Shown here in pieces: positions 5,159-7,159 of a DNA stretch of 7,159 bases. This DNA is from an uncultured Lachnospiraceae bacterium. Its GTDB lineage: Bacteria; Bacillota; Clostridia; Lachnospirales; Lachnospiraceae. The stretch's first letter is position 1. Every line of letters begins with the position of its first letter. The DNA is taken from assembly GCA_905236365.1 (NCBI GenBank), contig CAJOPP010000313.1, forward strand, positions 1 through 7,159. Direction: 5' to 3'. The position numbers were made by a program, and so were the translations under genes. Below the pieces are notes generated by a model. The model made no database searches. It was not told the DNA's origin and saw nothing but the letters and a program-made list of their open reading frames with translations.

Positions 5159-6745
5159 ATGAGATGGAATAAGATAAAGACATTGTTTGCAGGTGCGGTT
5201 CTGGTTGTCTCTGTGGCAACGACAGGTGTGGTTGCACAGGCAACAACAGTAAATGATGGCAAGAGTATCAGTTATGTAGGAAATACAATTAACAGATCAA
5301 ATATTACGAACCTGAAAATCAACGGCAAAGCAATTAAAAAAGCGAAGAAAAAGATCAAAGTGGTGAAGACCAAGCAGAGTGCTCAAAATAATACCTATCG
5401 AACAAAGAGTTATTTTGATACAACGGCTGCGTATGCAACAAATGATGCTTATCAGGCAGAAAATGGTTCGCCGGCAAGCAAGTATTATCCGGCAGAGTCA
5501 AGTTATTCGCTGACATTTAAGAAGGCAGGTACATATAAGATCAGTTATGTGGAATATGAGAAAGAATCCTATGATTATGATTCTATTACCTATAATTCTG
5601 ACTATGATCATTATGATGATGCGAGTGGTAAGAGTATTTATACCATCACAAGACGTAATAATTTGACGGATGAGAAAACAGTAGTTGCTACTGCGGAACT
5701 TCTTTATGATGATAATGATAATATATATTATCGGACAACAACAGGAACGATTTATGCATATAAGGATGGTTATCTTGTGCCTTCTGCTTTGGTAAAACAG
5801 GCTGATGGGAGCATGCTTTTGCAATATGGACAGAGAGAGTATGTGATCAGTAAGAAGAATCTTTCGACCGGTAATTATGATAGTATCGGTTCTGCAGTCT
5901 ATGTCTCAAATGACGCAGTAGAAGAATCTTACTTTCAGATGACAAATGGAGCAATTTATGCAGATGGTGATGAAGGATTTGTTCCGGCAACTCTGGCAAG
6001 AGGTGCGGATGGTAAGACACATGTTCGCTATACAGCAAGAAAAGTTCAGAAAGTGACTCATGTAACAAATTACAAAGTGTTAAAGACAAACCGGATTGTA
6101 AAATCCGTCAAGCTTGGAAAATCCACTTCAAAAAATAGTAATACCCGCAAAGAAGGTAGTTATTCCAATTCCAGCTCATCTGCAAAATTTCTTACGGGTA
6201 ATAGCGGTAAGGTCACAGTTTCTATGGCAGATAAGAATTATGGATTGAACAGTATTTTAGTAGAGACTTACGATGCGACTGGTAATGAATTGTATGCGAA
6301 GGTTGGAAATAAGAAAAATGTTGCATTTGGACAATATACGTATCGTCGTGAGTCAGATCCAACTGCAGCGGATAGTTATTATTCGATTACTATGTATAAG
6401 CCGACTACTATTATTGTATGTTATAAGAACAAATATACAGGAGCAGGAACAACTGTTGATGCGATTTCAGCGGATGCAGAAGGAAATCAGACTTATGTGA
6501 TTACCAATACATACACAGGTACTAATCCGGGAACGAATCAACCGCAGACATTGACTGAGAGATATAATGTTGTAAGAAAGAAACCATATGCAGATGCAAA
6601 AGGTTATAATTATTATTACACGCGGACATATCAGGAATGGAATGCTGAAACGAAGAAATACGAGCTGCAAACGAGAGAATCCTATACTGATAGTCTTACA
6701 GACCTTTTAGATTATTATTCGGAAACAACCTTCTATAAGAAATAA
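5159..6745 (+). CDS. Secreted Tyr/Ser/Lys-rich protein with internal duplication, paralogue of the previous gene
   Basis: This is a 528-aa protein with a signal peptide: MRWNKIK, a hydrophobic stretch at 8-26 and likely cleavage after AQA (26-28). Block A (about 45-134; ITNLK at 49-53, KKAGTYKISYVEYE at 121-134) and block B (about 314-430; SGK 349-351, Tyr379, Lys381, LysAsn 386-387, ESD 398-400, YTG 426-428) match the 328-aa neighbour in order. Block B aligns without gaps at an offset of 152 residues across 209-248 of the neighbour. Between A and B lies a segment (about 135-313) absent from the neighbour that contains two copies of a 37-residue motif. The tail (431-528) is Tyr-rich and ends TTFYKK, with no anchoring motif. 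Its single mature Cys is 421. GGAAGGAGG lies in the 16-bp gap upstream. Function unknown; a surface or matrix structural or adhesive role is only a guess. Confidence 0.82.
   Translation: MRWNKIKTLFAGAVLVVSVATTGVVAQATTVNDGKSISYVGNTINRSNITNLKINGKAIKKAKKKIKVVKTKQSAQNNTYRTKSYFDTTAAYATNDAYQAENGSPASKYYPAESSYSLTFKKAGTYKISYVEYEKESYDYDSITYNSDYDHYDDASGKSIYTITRRNNLTDEKTVVATAELLYDDNDNIYYRTTTGTIYAYKDGYLVPSALVKQADGSMLLQYGQREYVISKKNLSTGNYDSIGSAVYVSNDAVEESYFQMTNGAIYADGDEGFVPATLARGADGKTHVRYTARKVQKVTHVTNYKVLKTNRIVKSVKLGKSTSKNSNTRKEGSYSNSSSSAKFLTGNSGKVTVSMADKNYGLNSILVETYDATGNELYAKVGNKKNVAFGQYTYRRESDPTAADSYYSITMYKPTTIIVCYKNKYTGAGTTVDAISADAEGNQTYVITNTYTGTNPGTNQPQTLTERYNVVRKKPYADAKGYNYYYTRTYQEWNAETKKYELQTRESYTDSLTDLLDYYSETTFYKK
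5726..6040 (+). repeat. Internal duplication within the 528-aa secreted protein
   Basis: Residues 190-226 (5726-5836) and 258-294 (5930-6040) align without gaps at an offset of 68. Identical positions include Tyr190/258, Thr194/262, Gly196/264, IleTyrAla 198-200/266-268, Asp203/271, ValPro 207-208/275-276, Leu211/279, AlaAspGly 215-217/283-285, Tyr223/291 and Arg226/294. The core reads GxIYA then VPxxL and ADG. Short beta-hairpin repeats of this kind occur in bacterial surface proteins, but I do not recognise a named family. Confidence 0.7.
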
Positions 6746-6752
6746 AAGGTGT

Positions 6753-6792
6753 ATGATTCCTTTGGAAAAGCATGCTTGTTCATAGGAATCAT
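6753..6792. repeat. 40-nt near-palindrome downstream of the secreted operon
   Basis: The element is centred between 6772 and 6773. The outer nine bases ATGATTCCT (6753-6761) pair perfectly with AGGAATCAT (6784-6792), and most inner positions also pair, ending in AAGCATGCTT. No T-run follows, so it is not itself a classic terminator. It starts 7 nt after the stop codon and may protect the mRNA 3' end. Confidence 0.5.
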
Positions 6793-6826
6793 CTTATGGT
6801 AATAAAATATTATGATAGGCTATATC

Positions 6827-6874
6827 AAAAGCCATTATCCGGAATCATAAAGATTTTGGATAATGGCTTTTTTT
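6827..6874 (+). terminator. Strong intrinsic terminator of the secreted operon, possibly bidirectional
   Basis: AAAAGCCATTATCC (6827-6840) pairs perfectly with GGATAATGGCTTTT (6858-6871), giving a 14-bp stem with a 17-nt loop, and the T-run continues to 6874. It lies between two convergent genes. The A-run of the left arm gives a shorter U-tail for the minus-strand gene, so it may serve both. Confidence 0.9.
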
Positions 6875-6917
6875 AATTCGATTCTGATTTGGCAGGTTTT
6901 CTGACATATAGTTACTT

Positions 6918-7159
6918 TTAACCCATAGAAGCAAAGAGAGCAGCGATCTCATCCGGAGAAAGCATCTTATTGGCATCAGCGGGATCAGCAGCAATTGGCT
7001 CCGGAGTACTGGCAACTGGCTGAGGAGCCGGCTCTTCTTCAACGGGTTCCATAGCTTCAGCATCGGCCGGAGAGGAAGCAGCAAATAGGGCAGCGATCTC
7101 ATCCGGAGAAAGCATCTTATTGGCATCAGCGGGATCAGCAGCAATTGGCTCCGGAGTAC
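6918..7159 (-). CDS. C-terminal end of a repeat protein with SPDEIAALF motifs
   Basis: The minus-strand frame is open from the right edge (first full codon at 7157) to TAA at 6920-6918, so about 79 residues are visible and the 5' part is missing. The protein is Ala/Pro/Glu-rich and acidic, hence probably disordered, with a 50-residue repeat. KMLSPDEIAALFA occurs twice, 50 residues apart, each time preceded by TPEPIAADPADAN. The last copy ends SMG at the C-terminus. The motif resembles SQDEIDALL at the N-terminus of FliM and FliY, which binds CheY-phosphate in chemotaxis. That resemblance is seen by eye and does not identify the gene. The ATG at 7115 lies inside the repeat and is not the start, as the frame continues upstream without a stop. 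Confidence 0.75.
   Translation of the reverse strand, partial: TPEPIAADPADANKMLSPDEIAALFAASSPADAEAMEPVEEEPAPQPVASTPEPIAADPADANKMLSPDEIAALFASMG
6931..7159. repeat. 150-bp-period tandem direct repeat inside the minus-strand gene
   Basis: Bases 6940-7009 are identical to 7090-7159, which is the window edge, so the identity may continue. The match extends left to 6931/7081 with two mismatches. The period of 150 bp keeps frame (50 codons). Complete DNA identity, including third codon positions, points to recent duplication or gene conversion. Confidence 0.92.

Noticed and set aside
5498..5824. Minus-strand Ile-rich frame opposite the 528-aa gene.
   Set aside because: It is a shadow of Tyr/Asp/Asn-rich codons on the coding strand, with no ribosome binding site or family resemblance.
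6845..7144. A 99-codon minus-strand frame, Leu/Pro/Arg-rich, in another phase of the repeat region.
   Set aside because: Its odd composition is a frame-shifted reading of the 150-bp repeat. The other frame gives the coherent SPDEIAALF repeat and is open to the window edge.

Overview
The window looks like chromosomal DNA of an anaerobic Gram-positive Clostridia, most likely a Lachnospiraceae gut commensal. This rests on low-to-moderate GC, strong AGGAGG-type ribosome binding sites, consensus TTGACA/TATAAT promoters, a DUF3783 protein, a DegV-family protein, and secreted Lys/Tyr/Ser-rich proteins with Gram-positive signal peptides. The family assignment is inferred from gene content. I see no phage, transposon, CRISPR, rRNA or tRNA.

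Layout. (1) Positions 1-467 hold the 3' end of a DegV-family (FakB-like fatty-acid-binding) gene. About 500 bp of non-coding DNA follows, with a perfect 10-bp-arm palindrome, a strong hairpin that probably terminates degV, and a second, imperfect stem-loop. The end of this region carries a control region in which three similar half-palindromic sites (TATCA-N3-TGRTA) overlap two predicted tandem promoters. (2) Positions 965-3377 hold an NAD-salvage cluster on the + strand: a nicotinamidase-like cysteine hydrolase (pncA-like), ammonia-dependent NAD synthetase (nadE) and an NrtR-type regulator (Nudix domain plus winged helix). In the deamidating salvage route PncA feeds nicotinate in and NadE makes NAD at the end. 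NrtR proteins are repressors of such genes that respond to ADP-ribose, so the three sites upstream of pncA are the obvious candidate operators. (3) A convergent DUF3783 gene (3444-3827, minus) starts with GTG and has its own predicted promoter.

(4) Positions 4068-6745 form a two-gene operon for secreted proteins of unknown function, driven by a near-consensus promoter with a hairpin at the predicted transcript 5' end. The two products (328 and 528 aa) are diverged paralogues sharing two conserved blocks. The longer one has a roughly 170-residue insertion that itself contains a 68-residue-offset duplication. (5) A 40-nt near-palindrome and a strong intrinsic terminator (6827-6874) separate this operon from a convergent gene. 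(6) The right edge carries the C-terminal end of a minus-strand gene built of 50-residue repeats (150-bp DNA period, 70 nt identical to the window edge). Each repeat contains SPDEIAALF, which resembles the SQDEIDALL docking motif of FliM/FliY.

No complete novel system can be proven here. The best candidates for new biology are the paired secreted paralogues, the repeat protein at the right edge and the triple-site NAD control region.
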